This document shows positions 44,654 through 52,772 of a stretch of 64,000 bases of DNA, piece after piece. This DNA is from Streptomyces solicavernae (GTDB taxonomy: Bacteria; Actinomycetota; Actinomycetes; Streptomycetales; Streptomycetaceae). The stretch's first letter is position 1. Each line of letters opens with the position of its first letter. Position numbers and translations under genes: made by a program. Under the pieces are notes generated by a model, which did not search any database, was not told where the DNA came from, and was given only the letters and a program-made list of their open reading frames with translations. Location: the NCBI RefSeq assembly GCF_029968095.1, contig NZ_JASCIR010000004.1, positions 62,001 to 126,000 on the forward strand, in the 5' to 3' direction.

Positions 44654-45457
44654 ATGTCCGCACTGCGCGTCGTGCCGACCCGGCGGCACGGCAGGGAGCT
44701 CTACCACGTGCTGTTGCCGAACGGCAGGAACGTCGCCTGGTACGAGCGCGGGACGGGCCGCGTCCACCTGCTGAGCGAGGACCGCCGGGAGAGCGTCCTG
44801 GACGCGCTCGCGCCGTACCTCACCGGCCCCGTCACGGTCGGCCCGCCGCCCCTGCCCACCGCCGCCGAGCTGGCCGGCCTCGCCCTGCACCCCGACGACG
44901 ACCTGGCCCCGAACCGTCCCGGCGAGGCCCTGCTCGTCGACCTCGACCGCTCCCCGGCCCCGCCGCACCGCCTCCGTGCCGACCCGCGCCGCCTGGGCCT
45001 CGCCGCCGAGCAGGCCGTGGGCGACGCCCTGGACCGGCTGGACGGCGCGGGCTGGCGCGCCCTGCACTCCGTACCGCTGCCCGGTGGCGCCCGGCTGCAC
45101 CACCTGCTGATCGGGCCCGGCGGCGTGTACTGCCTGCGCAGCCTGTGGGCGCGGGGGCGCCGGGTGCGGGTCGAGGCGCCGTACGTCGCCGTGGGCCGGG
45201 CGGCGCCGCAGCCGCTGCTGCGCGGCCTCGCCTTCGACGCGGACCGGGCGTCCCTCGCCCTGACGGTCGAGGTGCGCCCGGTCCTGGCCGTGTTCGGGGC
45301 CGCCCGGACCGAGGTCGTACGGGCGGCGCACGAGGTCCGCGTCGTACCGGCGGCCGAGCTCGCGTCCCTCGCCGCGAGCGGCGGACTCCTCAAGCCCGCC
45401 GACGTGGACGCCCTCTACGCCCAGGCCCGCGACCGGCACACCTGGTCGCGGGCCTGA
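44654..45457 (+). CDS. NERD (nuclease-related domain) protein
   Basis: A 267-residue protein. The N-terminal ~75 residues form a small strand-rich domain (RELYHVLLPNGRNVAWYERGTGRVHLL). Residues ~115-230 match the NERD core, with AEQAVGDALDRL, RALHSVPLPG and HLLIGPGGVYCLRS, where Asp is often replaced. NERD domains belong to the restriction-endonuclease-like superfamily; here the usual acidic residue before GPGGV is not obvious, so activity is doubtful. GTGAGG precedes the ATG. Confidence 0.75.
   Translation: MSALRVVPTRRHGRELYHVLLPNGRNVAWYERGTGRVHLLSEDRRESVLDALAPYLTGPVTVGPPPLPTAAELAGLALHPDDDLAPNRPGEALLVDLDRSPAPPHRLRADPRRLGLAAEQAVGDALDRLDGAGWRALHSVPLPGGARLHHLLIGPGGVYCLRSLWARGRRVRVEAPYVAVGRAAPQPLLRGLAFDADRASLALTVEVRPVLAVFGAARTEVVRAAHEVRVVPAAELASLAASGGLLKPADVDALYAQARDRHTWSRA
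45422..45456 (+). terminator. Terminator overlapping the end of the NERD gene
   Basis: CAGGCCCGCGACC (45422-45434) pairs perfectly with GGTCGCGGGCCTG (45444-45456). The stem encodes the last dozen codons. Three GGTTCTGGG repeats follow at 45478-45507. Confidence 0.65.
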
Positions 45458-45517
45458 GGCGTACGCGTACGGCCGGAGGTTCTGGGGGTTCTGGGGGTTC
45501 TGGGGGTTTCAGAGGTT

Positions 45518-45946
45518 CTAGAGGTTGTCGCCCCAGCCGCCCTGCAGCATCGTCTGGAACGCCCACTTCCCGTCGCGCCTGATCAGGATGTCGGCGTACC
45601 TGAGCTGCTGCGACTGTCCCTGGGAGGTCATGGTCGAGTCGGTGAACACCACGGCCATGGCGGGGGACAGGAACACCGGTGTGCGGACGGAGTCAAAGGT
45701 GATGTCCTCGCTCCCGTCGCCCATCACCTGGGTCATGGTCTCCGTGAACTGCTTGCGGTCCCACTGCGCCGACCGGCCGTCGCCCGCGGAGTCGTCGCTC
45801 ACCAGGTTGAGCGGGAACACCGCCAGGTCGGCCATGCGCTCGATGTCCCGCCGCCCGCTCGCGGCGTCGTACTCGGCGAACCAGGCGTCCAGGCTCTCCC
45901 GGTCCTCGGCGGTGGGGGCGTATCCGGTGTCGGGCAGAACGGTCAT
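45518..45946 (-). CDS. SnoaL/NTF2-like protein
   Basis: A 142-residue alpha+beta barrel protein of the NTF2-like group: SLDAWFAEYDAASGRRDIERMADLAVFPLNLV and a closing strand RYADILIRRDGKWAFQTMLQGG. No catalytic pair can be assigned. GGAGGAG lies before the ATG of MTVLPDTGY. Upstream there are two similar palindromes (45981-46039), so the gene is probably under a dedicated regulator encoded elsewhere. Confidence 0.8.
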   Translation of the reverse strand: MTVLPDTGYAPTAEDRESLDAWFAEYDAASGRRDIERMADLAVFPLNLVSDDSAGDGRSAQWDRKQFTETMTQVMGDGSEDITFDSVRTPVFLSPAMAVVFTDSTMTSQGQSQQLRYADILIRRDGKWAFQTMLQGGWGDNL

Positions 45947-45980
45947 GCAGGCTCCTCCGGAAGGTCGGTCGCATTGGCTG

Positions 45981-46039
45981 GTCAAGCTTGACTACTCGCC
46001 AGAAAAGTACGCCACTGACGAGCATTAGTCAAACTTGAT
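45981..46039 (-). promoter_or_regulatory. Twin palindromic operators upstream of the NTF2-like gene
   Basis: GTCAAGCTTGAC (45981-45992) is a perfect palindrome; GTCAAACTTGAT (46028-46039) is a near copy 47 bp away. They bracket the expected promoter. HTH dimers of MarR, LysR or MerR kind bind such sites, but no regulator gene is adjacent. Confidence 0.6.
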
Positions 46040-46046
46040 TAATGGG

Positions 46047-46961
46047 TTACGGCTCCGGGCTGCGGAACCGCACCACCGCCGCCGTCCGGTGCCGCGTCGC
46101 CTGCTGCCGGACCTCGGCCGTGAGCTCCGCGGGAACGGTCCGGTACGTGATGTCGCCGAAGCCGATCGCGTTCATCCCGGCCTCCCCGTCCGGCGCGGGC
46201 AGCAGCTCGGCGGCCCGCGCCCGCACCGCCGGCGCCAGCGGGCTCGAAAGCAGCGGGTCGTCGTCCCCCGGCAGTACCAGGACCAGCGCCTGCGGCCGCG
46301 CCGGGCTGCCGGTGAAGCCGACCACGACCGCGTCCCGGGTGTCGCTGTGCCGCAGCTTCAGCCAGGCCCGGCGGCCGCTCGGGTACGGCTGGTCGAGCCG
46401 CTTGATGACCAGGCCCTCCACACCGGTCGCGCGCAGCGACTCGTACCAGAGGGCCGCCAGCTCCGGATCCGTCGTCATCGGCACCGGCTGGAGCGGCGGG
46501 CCGAGCGGCGCGAGCAGCGCGAGCAGGCGCTCCCGCCGCTCCCCGTACGCCCGCGCGCGCAGGTCCGCGCCCGCCTCGGCGAGCAGGTCGAACGCCGCGT
46601 ACGAGGCGGGCAGGGTGCGCGCGAGTTCCGGCGCGCGCCCCGGTGTGGCCGCCGCGCGCCGCTGCACCGCCGCGAAGTCGATCCGCCCCTGGGTCCACAC
46701 CACCACCTCGCCGTCGACCACCGTCCCCTCCGGCAGCGCCCGCGCCGCCTCGGCCAGGTCGGGGAAGGCCGCGGTCACCGTCCGCCCGGACCGCGCCTGC
46801 AACAGCACCCCGCGCGGGCCCGCGCCCCGGAACAGCACGAGCCGGTGCCCGTCGAACTTCGGCTCGTACGCCCACGGCCCCTCCGTCGGCAGCTCCGCCA
46901 CGGACTCGGCGAGCGCGACCCGGACCGGCGGGGCCGGCGGCCGTGCGGGAGGCGGAGTCAC
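46047..46961 (-). CDS. ATP-dependent DNA ligase (LigD ligase domain, stand-alone)
   Basis: A 304-residue DNA ligase with adenylation Lys35 in motif EPKFDGHRL, motif III-IV regions (YAAFDLLAEAG, GVEGLVIKRLDQPY) and motif V WLKLR. The OB-fold follows. It seals breaks in non-homologous end joining. Its GTG overlaps the stop of the polymerase gene by four bases. In mycobacteria these activities are fused in one LigD; here they are separate genes. Confidence 0.92.
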   Translation of the reverse strand: MTPPPARPPAPPVRVALAESVAELPTEGPWAYEPKFDGHRLVLFRGAGPRGVLLQARSGRTVTAAFPDLAEAARALPEGTVVDGEVVVWTQGRIDFAAVQRRAAATPGRAPELARTLPASYAAFDLLAEAGADLRARAYGERRERLLALLAPLGPPLQPVPMTTDPELAALWYESLRATGVEGLVIKRLDQPYPSGRRAWLKLRHSDTRDAVVVGFTGSPARPQALVLVLPGDDDPLLSSPLAPAVRARAAELLPAPDGEAGMNAIGFGDITYRTVPAELTAEVRQQATRHRTAAVVRFRSPEP

Positions 46962-47857
46962 CGGAACCTCCGCGGCAGCTTCCGCGCCCGGTTGAGGTTG
47001 ATCAGCGGGCCGAGCAGATCCCCGTACGCGGCGAGCCGGGGCGCGATCTCCGGGGCGAGGAACGACAGCTCGCCCGGCTCCTCGCAGCCCTCGATCTCCT
47101 CCCAGGTCACCGGCGCGGACACGGTCGGCTCGGCGCGGGCGCGCAGCGTGTACGGGGTGGCGGTGGTCTTGGCGGCCGCGTTCTGGCTGAAGTCGACGAA
47201 CACCTTGCCGGGCCTCAGGCTCCGCGTCATCCGGTGCAGCGCGAGCCCCGGCAGCTCCCGCTCGGCCTCCACGGCCAGCTCCTTCGCGTACGCGGTGACC
47301 TTCTCGGACGGCGTCGGCTCGATCGGCACGAGGACGTGCAGGCCCTTCGAGCCGGAGGTCTTGGCGCAGACGTGCAGGCCGTCCGCCGCCAGCCGCTCGC
47401 GCAGCCAGAGCGCCACCGTGCAGCACTCCACGACCGTCGCGGGCGCGCCGGGGTCCAGGTCGAAGACCATCCGGTCGGCCGTGCCGGGGGAGTCGGCCTG
47501 CCACTGCGGGGTGTGGAACTCGGTCACCAGATTGGCCGCCCAGACCAGGGACGACATGTCCTGGACGAGGACGTGGGTCGCGGTGCCCTCCTCCCGGTGT
47601 CGCGGCACCTCGGCGGTGCGCACCCAGCCGGGCGTGCCGGGCGGCACGTTCTTCGTGAAGAACTGCTGGCCGTCCGGCCCGTCCGGGAAGCGCAGGAACG
47701 AGACGGGGCGGTTGTAGAGGTGCGCGAGCAGCGCTCCGGCGCAGGTCGCGTAGTAGTGCAGCGCCTCGCCCTTGGTGAATCCGATGGAGGGATACAGCAC
47801 CTTGTCGAGGTTGGTGAGCGCGAGCCGCCGCCCCTCCACCTCGGTGATGGGCGTCAT
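46958..47857 (-). CDS. LigD-type primase-polymerase
   Basis: A 299-residue archaeo-eukaryotic primase-type polymerase. It opens with the family motif LALTNLDKVLYPSIGFTKGE, has catalytic Asp pair MVFDLDPG and the SGSKGLHVLVP nucleotide-binding motif. It fills in ends during non-homologous end joining. It is divergent from ku across 103 bases and overlaps the ligase gene, forming a complete two-operon NHEJ set. Confidence 0.94.
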   Translation of the reverse strand: MTPITEVEGRRLALTNLDKVLYPSIGFTKGEALHYYATCAGALLAHLYNRPVSFLRFPDGPDGQQFFTKNVPPGTPGWVRTAEVPRHREEGTATHVLVQDMSSLVWAANLVTEFHTPQWQADSPGTADRMVFDLDPGAPATVVECCTVALWLRERLAADGLHVCAKTSGSKGLHVLVPIEPTPSEKVTAYAKELAVEAERELPGLALHRMTRSLRPGKVFVDFSQNAAAKTTATPYTLRARAEPTVSAPVTWEEIEGCEEPGELSFLAPEIAPRLAAYGDLLGPLINLNRARKLPRRFR

Positions 47858-47960
47858 ACGATGAGGATGACCCGTACGGACATAACGGGCGAATCCTAGC
47901 GAATACCTACGTGCTGCTCGTGTGTCACTCCCGTACCCACCCGCGTAAGGGGTTCTCACT

Positions 47961-49007
47961 GTGCGATCCATATGGAACGGCGCCATCTCGTTCGGCCTGG
48001 TCAGCATCCCGATCAAGGTCGTCAACGCCACCGAGAACCACAACGTCTCCTTCCGCCAGATCCACACCGCCGACGGCGGCCGGATCCGCTACCGCAAGGT
48101 CTGCGAAGTGGAGGAGAAGGAGGTCTCGGCCGACGAGATCGGCAAGGGGTACGAGGACGCCGACGGGTCGATCATCCCCATCACGGAGGAGGACCTGGCG
48201 TCGCTGCCCATCCCGACGGCCAGGACCATCGAGATCGTCGCCTTCGTCCCGCAGGAACGGATCGATCCGCTCCAGATGGACGCCGCGTACTACCTGGCCG
48301 CGAACGGCGTCCCGGCCGCCAAGCCGTACACGCTGCTGCGCGAGGCGCTCAAGCGCAGCAAGAAGGTCGCCGTCGCCAAGTTCGCCCTCCGCGGCCGCGA
48401 ACGCCTCGGCATGCTGCGCGTCGTCGGCGATGCGATCGCCATGCACGGCCTGCTCTGGCCGGACGAGATCCGCACCCCGGAGGAGGTCGCCCCGGACACC
48501 CAGGTCACGGTCAGGGACGCGGAGCTGGACCTGGCGGACGCCCTGATGGACACCCTCGGCGAGGTCGACCTGGAGACGCTGCACGACGACTACCGCGAGG
48601 CCGTCGAGGAGATGATCTCCGCGAAGGTCGAGGGCACGGAACCGGCGAAGGCCCCCGAGGCGGCGGCCGGCGGCGGCAAGGTGATCGACCTGATGGCCGC
48701 CCTGGAGAGCTCGGTCAAGGCGGCCCAGGCGGCCCGCGGCGAGGAGGCGGAACCGGCGGAGGTCACGCCGATCGGCCGTACGCGCAAGAAGACGCAGTCC
48801 ACGCCGAAGGCCGTGGGCGGCAAGAAGTCCACCGCCTCGGGCGCGAATGCCTCGGGCGCGAAGAAGACGGCGTCCTCCTCGACGAAGAAGTCGACCTCCA
48901 CGGCGACGAAGAAGACGTCCTCGGCCGGAACCGCGAAGAAGGCCGCGACCAAGAAGACGGCGGCGAAGAAGTCGACCTCGACGCCGCGCAAGAAGACATC
49001 GGCCTGA
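47961..49007 (+). CDS. ku: Ku DNA end-binding protein with Lys-rich tail
   Basis: A 348-residue bacterial Ku. The core (~1-250) has the conserved opening SIWNGAISFGLVSIPIKVVNATE and the central YYLAANGV...PYTLLREALKRSKKVAVAKFALR. Residues ~265-348 are a Lys/Ser/Thr/Ala tail like histone H1, which in other Ku proteins binds DNA without ends. It encircles broken ends and recruits LigD. The GTG start is preceded by AAGGGG. Confidence 0.97.
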   Translation: MRSIWNGAISFGLVSIPIKVVNATENHNVSFRQIHTADGGRIRYRKVCEVEEKEVSADEIGKGYEDADGSIIPITEEDLASLPIPTARTIEIVAFVPQERIDPLQMDAAYYLAANGVPAAKPYTLLREALKRSKKVAVAKFALRGRERLGMLRVVGDAIAMHGLLWPDEIRTPEEVAPDTQVTVRDAELDLADALMDTLGEVDLETLHDDYREAVEEMISAKVEGTEPAKAPEAAAGGGKVIDLMAALESSVKAAQAARGEEAEPAEVTPIGRTRKKTQSTPKAVGGKKSTASGANASGAKKTASSSTKKSTSTATKKTSSAGTAKKAATKKTAAKKSTSTPRKKTSA

Positions 49008-49022
49008 GGGCGCTGCGGCTGC

Positions 49023-49874
49023 TCAGACGGTCGGGGGCGCCGTGCCGATCACGACGGTGGCCCCGAGCTCATCGCACCCCTCGACCCGCGCGACCAGCCC
49101 CCCGTCCACCATCGCCCGCACGGTCCGCTCCGCCTGCCGCTCACTGGTCTCGATCAGCAGCCGCCCTGCGGGCGCGAGCCACGCATGAGCCTGGGCGGCT
49201 ACCCGCCGCTGCACCTCGACCCCGTCGCCCCCGCCGTCGAGCGCGATCAGCGGCTCGTACTCCCGCGCCTCGGGCGGCAGCAGCCCGATCTCGCCGCTGG
49301 GTACGTACGGGGCGTTCACGACCAGTACGTCCACCCGGCCCCGCAGCCGCGCGGGCACCCCCGCGTACAGATCGCTCACGTACACCTGCCCGCCGACCCC
49401 GGCGAGGTTGCGCCGCGCACACGCCACGGCGACGGGATCGATATCGGCGGCGTGCACCTCACCCGCCGCCCCGCCCGCCGCGACGGCGAGCCCGAGCGCC
49501 CCGCTCCCGCAGCACAGGTCGAGTACGACGCCCTGCGCGGGCAGTACCTCCAGGGCGTGCCGCACCAGGAACTCCGTACGCCGCCGGGGCACGAACACCC
49601 CGGCCTCGACCCCGACCCGCAGCCCGCAGAACTCGGCGAACCCGACGACCTGCTCCAACGGCAGCCCGCGCACACGCTGTTCGACCATGGCGCCGACGTG
49701 CCCGTCATCCCGCGCCACGGAAAAGATCAGCGCAGCCTCGTCCTCGGCGAACACACAACCGGCCCGCCGGAGTTGCCCGACGACGTCGGAGGGGAAGGCC
49801 GGAGAGGAGGCAGAGGACGAGACGGGGGAGGAGGCAGAGGAGGAGACAGGGAGGGAGAAACGGGAAGAACCCAT
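49023..49874 (-). CDS. PrmC-like protein N5-glutamine methyltransferase paralog
   Basis: A 283-residue methyltransferase related to PrmC/HemK: PLEQVVGFAEFCGLRV, motif I VLDLCCGSGALGLAV, and NAPYVPS in place of the usual NPPY. The true prmC is at 63391, so this is a second, divergent copy with an unknown target. An acidic/Ser-rich ~25-residue N-terminus comes from a GGAGGAGAC-like repeat. The ATG at 49874 lacks a strong ribosome site. It converges on ku with 15 bases between. Confidence 0.82.
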   Translation of the reverse strand: MGSSRFSLPVSSSASSPVSSSASSPAFPSDVVGQLRRAGCVFAEDEAALIFSVARDDGHVGAMVEQRVRGLPLEQVVGFAEFCGLRVGVEAGVFVPRRRTEFLVRHALEVLPAQGVVLDLCCGSGALGLAVAAGGAAGEVHAADIDPVAVACARRNLAGVGGQVYVSDLYAGVPARLRGRVDVLVVNAPYVPSGEIGLLPPEAREYEPLIALDGGGDGVEVQRRVAAQAHAWLAPAGRLLIETSERQAERTVRAMVDGGLVARVEGCDELGATVVIGTAPPTV

Positions 49875-50061
49875 GAGAGAAAGCACCTTTACGCGAAGTG
49901 AAAGGGGCCCTCTCAGGTCACCGCTGTCCGGCAACCGCACCACGACAAGGCGAGAACCCCCGACCGACTGCAGCGTTGATGGGACTCACCTCCTCGTTCC
50001 TGCGCACTGCGTAGATCAGCAAGGGTAGCGGAGCCGCAGCCGCCCCCGACTCCGGGCGGCC

Positions 50062-50700
50062 CTAACTCCCGGCCCGTACAGCCGAGATGTCGAACTGCAG
50101 CCGCACCTTCTCGCTCACCATCGTGCCGCCCGCCGCGAGGCGCTGGTTGTAGACCAGGCCCCACTCGGTGCGGTCGATGGTGGTGGTCCCGTCGAAGCCC
50201 GCGCGCTCGTAGCCGAAGGGGTCCATGACCGAGCCGAGGTAGTCGAGCTGCAGGTCGACGGGCCGGGTCACGTCGCGGATGGTGAGGTCGCCCGTCATAC
50301 GGAAGCTCTCCCCGCCCTCGTGCACGGCCGAACTGGAGCGGAACGCCATCTCCGGGAAGCGGTTCGCGTCGAAGAAGTCCGTGCCTACGAGATGCGCGTC
50401 CCGCTGTTCGACCCCGGTGTCGACGCTCCCGACGCGGATGACGAGTTCGGCCCGCGACTCGGAGGGCCGGTCCCCGTCGAAGTAGAGCGCGCTGTCGTAG
50501 TCGGCGAACGCACCCCGCACGGTCGTGACCATCGCGTGCCGCACGGAGAACCCGATCCGGCTGTGCGGCCCGTCGATCGTCCAGTGCCCGGTCAGCGCAC
50601 GGAGCGCAGGATCGAGCGCGACCCCGCCACCACCGGCCGGCGGACCGGCGACCGGAGTCCGCTCGACGGTGGCGCTCTGACGACGGCTGAAGATGCCCAT
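50062..50700 (-). CDS. YceI-family lipid-binding protein
   Basis: A 212-residue protein. After ~35 flexible residues comes the YceI lipocalin-like barrel: GHWTIDGPHSRIGFSVRHAMVTTVRGAF, GTDFFDANRFPEMAFRSS, GDLTIRDVTRPVDLQLDYLG and the final VSEKVRLQFDISA. Family members bind isoprenoid chains; many are periplasmic, but no signal peptide is seen here. GAAGGAGAG lies ahead of the ATG. Confidence 0.92.
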   Translation of the reverse strand: MGIFSRRQSATVERTPVAGPPAGGGGVALDPALRALTGHWTIDGPHSRIGFSVRHAMVTTVRGAFADYDSALYFDGDRPSESRAELVIRVGSVDTGVEQRDAHLVGTDFFDANRFPEMAFRSSSAVHEGGESFRMTGDLTIRDVTRPVDLQLDYLGSVMDPFGYERAGFDGTTTIDRTEWGLVYNQRLAAGGTMVSEKVRLQFDISAVRAGS

Positions 50701-50911
50701 GAGGCCGTACTCTCCTTCGAGTTGGTCACTCCGTGTTATCACGGCCCGGTAACCGCCCCTCAGCGAGATGGGCGCCCTCGTCCGGCTTCCATGCCCCCGC
50801 CTGCAAACAAGCACAAGATCGGCAAGATGTGTACGCACCCTCGGGCGCGCGGGCATCACGCAGGGTGATGGGTCGTGGGCGAGTGGGGGATGTGGGTGGC
50901 CGGTCGGGCAA

Positions 50912-50953
50912 AGAAAAAGACCCCGCCTCAGCAAAACCGCTGAGTACGGGGTC
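50912..50953 (-). terminator. Rho-independent terminator of the tRNA-Arg gene
   Basis: On the minus strand GACCCCGTACTCAGCG pairs with GCTGAGGCGGGGTC around GTTTT-like bases and is followed by TTTTTC. A classical T tract like this is rare in Streptomyces and fits a stable RNA gene. Confidence 0.85.
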
Positions 50954-50972
50954 TACAGGCACCTCGTCCAAG

Positions 50973-51045
50973 GTGCCCCCGGCAGGATTCGAACCTGCGC
51001 ACACGGCTCCGGAGGCCGTTGCTCTATCCCCTGAGCTACGGGGGC
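50973..51045 (-). tRNA. tRNA-Arg (anticodon CCG)
   Basis: The minus strand folds as a cloverleaf: acceptor GCCCCCG/CGGGGGC, D arm with AGCTCAGGGGATAGAGC, anticodon stem CGGCC/GGCCG-like around CTCCGGA (anticodon CCG), and T arm GCAGG-TTCGAAT-CCTGC. CCA is not encoded. It reads CGG arginine codons, which are common in this genome. Confidence 0.97.
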
Positions 51046-51237
51046 GTGTCCACCGCGGCAGGCGCGGCGACGGGTAGAACCCTACCAGCTTCGCGGGGGT
51101 GGCCAGGAACGGGTATTTCCGGGGGTGGGCAGGGGGTTCGGCAGGGGGGTCGGCGCCTCCCCCGGGGTGAGGCGGAGGCCGTGTGCCGCTGCCGGGCGGA
51201 AGTGGGGAAAACCCGGACGCGGGGCGCCTTGCGGTCC

Positions 51238-51249
51238 TACTCTCAAGTT
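51238..51249 (+). promoter_or_regulatory. Promoter for a leaderless receiver gene
   Basis: TACTCT (51238-51243) lies six bases before the GTG at 51250. This spacing places the transcription start on or next to the start codon. Confidence 0.6.
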
Positions 51250-51696
51250 GTGCCAGGGGCGTTGGGCCGGGTCCTTGTCGTCGACGACAACAAGGTGATC
51301 CGGCAGCTGATCAGGGTCAATCTCGAAGTTGAGGGCTTCGAGGTCGTGACCGCGGCCGACGGTGCCGAGTGCCTGGACGTCGTTCAGCAGGTGCGCCCCG
51401 ATGTGATCACCCTCGACGTCGTGATGCCCCGGCTCGACGGGCTCCGCACCGCCGCGCGGCTGCGCTCCGAACCCTCGACGCAGGACGTGCCCGTCGCGAT
51501 CGTCAGCGCCTGCACGCGGTACGAGGTGGAGAGCGGCCTCGCCGTAGGGGTCGACGCATTCCTGAGCAAGCCCTTCGAACCGGCCGAACTCCTCGGAGTC
51601 GTAAGGCAGCTGTGCCGGAACGGACGGCGGCCCGGGGTCAGGTCCGGGCGCATGGGGGAGCGCGCCGAAGAGGCCGGCGGGCGCACGCGCCGCTGA
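51250..51696 (+). CDS. Stand-alone response-regulator receiver protein
   Basis: A 148-residue single receiver domain: acidic pocket VVDDNK, phospho-acceptor Asp in VITLDVVMPRLDGL, Thr/Ser switch in VAIVSACTR and Lys in FLSKPFEPAEL. There is no output domain; the last ~25 residues are basic and probably flexible. No kinase is nearby. The GTG start is leaderless. It lies just before nrtL. Confidence 0.92.
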   Translation: MPGALGRVLVVDDNKVIRQLIRVNLEVEGFEVVTAADGAECLDVVQQVRPDVITLDVVMPRLDGLRTAARLRSEPSTQDVPVAIVSACTRYEVESGLAVGVDAFLSKPFEPAELLGVVRQLCRNGRRPGVRSGRMGERAEEAGGRTRR

Positions 51697-51772
51697 GGTG
51701 CGGGAACGGGCGGGCCGTCCACATCGCAAGAAGACGGCGAAACCGGTTCGCCTACCCACCCCCCTCCTCCCA

Positions 51773-51784
51773 TACGCTTGTCCC
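51773..51784 (+). promoter_or_regulatory. Promoter for leaderless nrtL
   Basis: TACGCT (51773-51778) is six bases before the GTG at 51785, the same geometry as at 51238. lysA follows nrtL closely and is probably read from here too. Confidence 0.6.
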
Positions 51785-52759
51785 GTGACCCCCGCCGAGC
51801 TCTCCCGAACCGTGCTGCGCGTCGTGCGCCGTGCTGCCGAGGATGAGCAGCTGAGCGTGGTCGTGCCCGCACGCGTAGTGGTCGAGCGGCCGCGGCCCGG
51901 CGGGCGCGGGGACTTTGCCTCCAATGTCGCGCTGCAGCTCGCGGGCCAGGCCGGACGCCCGCCGCGCGAGGTCGCCGAGGTGCTGAGCGCCGCGCTCGTA
52001 CGCGAGCCGGGCATCGCCGGAGTCGAGATCACCGGGCCCGGCTTTCTGAACTTCACCCTGGACGGCGCGGGCGGCTCCCCTCTCGTACGGGACGTCCTCG
52101 CGCAGGGCGCGGCCTACGGACACGGGGACGCGCTCGCCGGGCGGGATTTCGCCTTCGCGCCGGTGGACGAGGTGCGCGCCGGGATCGTCACCGACGGTGT
52201 CGTACGGCTGCTTCGGGCGCTCGGCGCGCGGGCCGGGGTCGTGCCCGGGGGAGACCACACGCTGCGCGTCGCGCCCGTACCGCGCAGTGCGGGCGATGTG
52301 TTCGAGCGGTTCGGTGCCGACGCCGCCCGCTGGGCCCTGCTGAGCGCCCCGCCCCAGGAGACCCCGCGCTTCCCGGCCGCGCTGCTCGCCCAGACCGAGG
52401 ACAACCCGCTGTTCCGCGTCCGGTACGCGCATGCGCGGGTGCGGGCCCTGCTCCGTAACGCCGCCGAGCTCGGGTTCGCCCCCGAGGCGGGGGACGCGGA
52501 CGGCCCGCTGCTCGCCTTCCTCGCCGACCATCCCTCCGTACTCGAAGCCGCCGCCCACCACCGCGCCCCCGACCGGCTCGCGCGGCACCTCGTGGGCGGG
52601 GCCGATGCCGTACTCGCGTACCAGCACACCGTCCTGCCGCTCGGCGACGAGAAACCCTCGGCCGCCCACCGTGCCCGGCTCGCGCTCGCCGAAGCCGCCG
52701 GGACGGTGCTCGCCGGCGGCCTGACCCTGCTCGGCATCAGCGCCCCCGAACATCTGTGA
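51785..52759 (+). CDS. nrtL: ArgS-related anticodon-binding-domain protein NrtL
   Basis: A 324-residue relative of arginyl-tRNA synthetase. Residues ~1-95 match the ArgRS N-terminal domain (GRGDFASNVALQLA, VEITGPGFLNFTL). The HIGH/KMSKS catalytic core is missing. The C-terminal ~170 residues are the DALR anticodon-binding helix bundle (DNPLFRVRYAHARVRALLRNA). It cannot charge tRNA but may bind it. A tRNA-Arg gene lies 740 bases upstream. lysA starts 13 bases after it, so lysine synthesis and this protein share a transcript. Confidence 0.86.
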   Translation: MTPAELSRTVLRVVRRAAEDEQLSVVVPARVVVERPRPGGRGDFASNVALQLAGQAGRPPREVAEVLSAALVREPGIAGVEITGPGFLNFTLDGAGGSPLVRDVLAQGAAYGHGDALAGRDFAFAPVDEVRAGIVTDGVVRLLRALGARAGVVPGGDHTLRVAPVPRSAGDVFERFGADAARWALLSAPPQETPRFPAALLAQTEDNPLFRVRYAHARVRALLRNAAELGFAPEAGDADGPLLAFLADHPSVLEAAAHHRAPDRLARHLVGGADAVLAYQHTVLPLGDEKPSAAHRARLALAEAAGTVLAGGLTLLGISAPEHL

Positions 52760-52772
52760 GAGAGACCGCATC

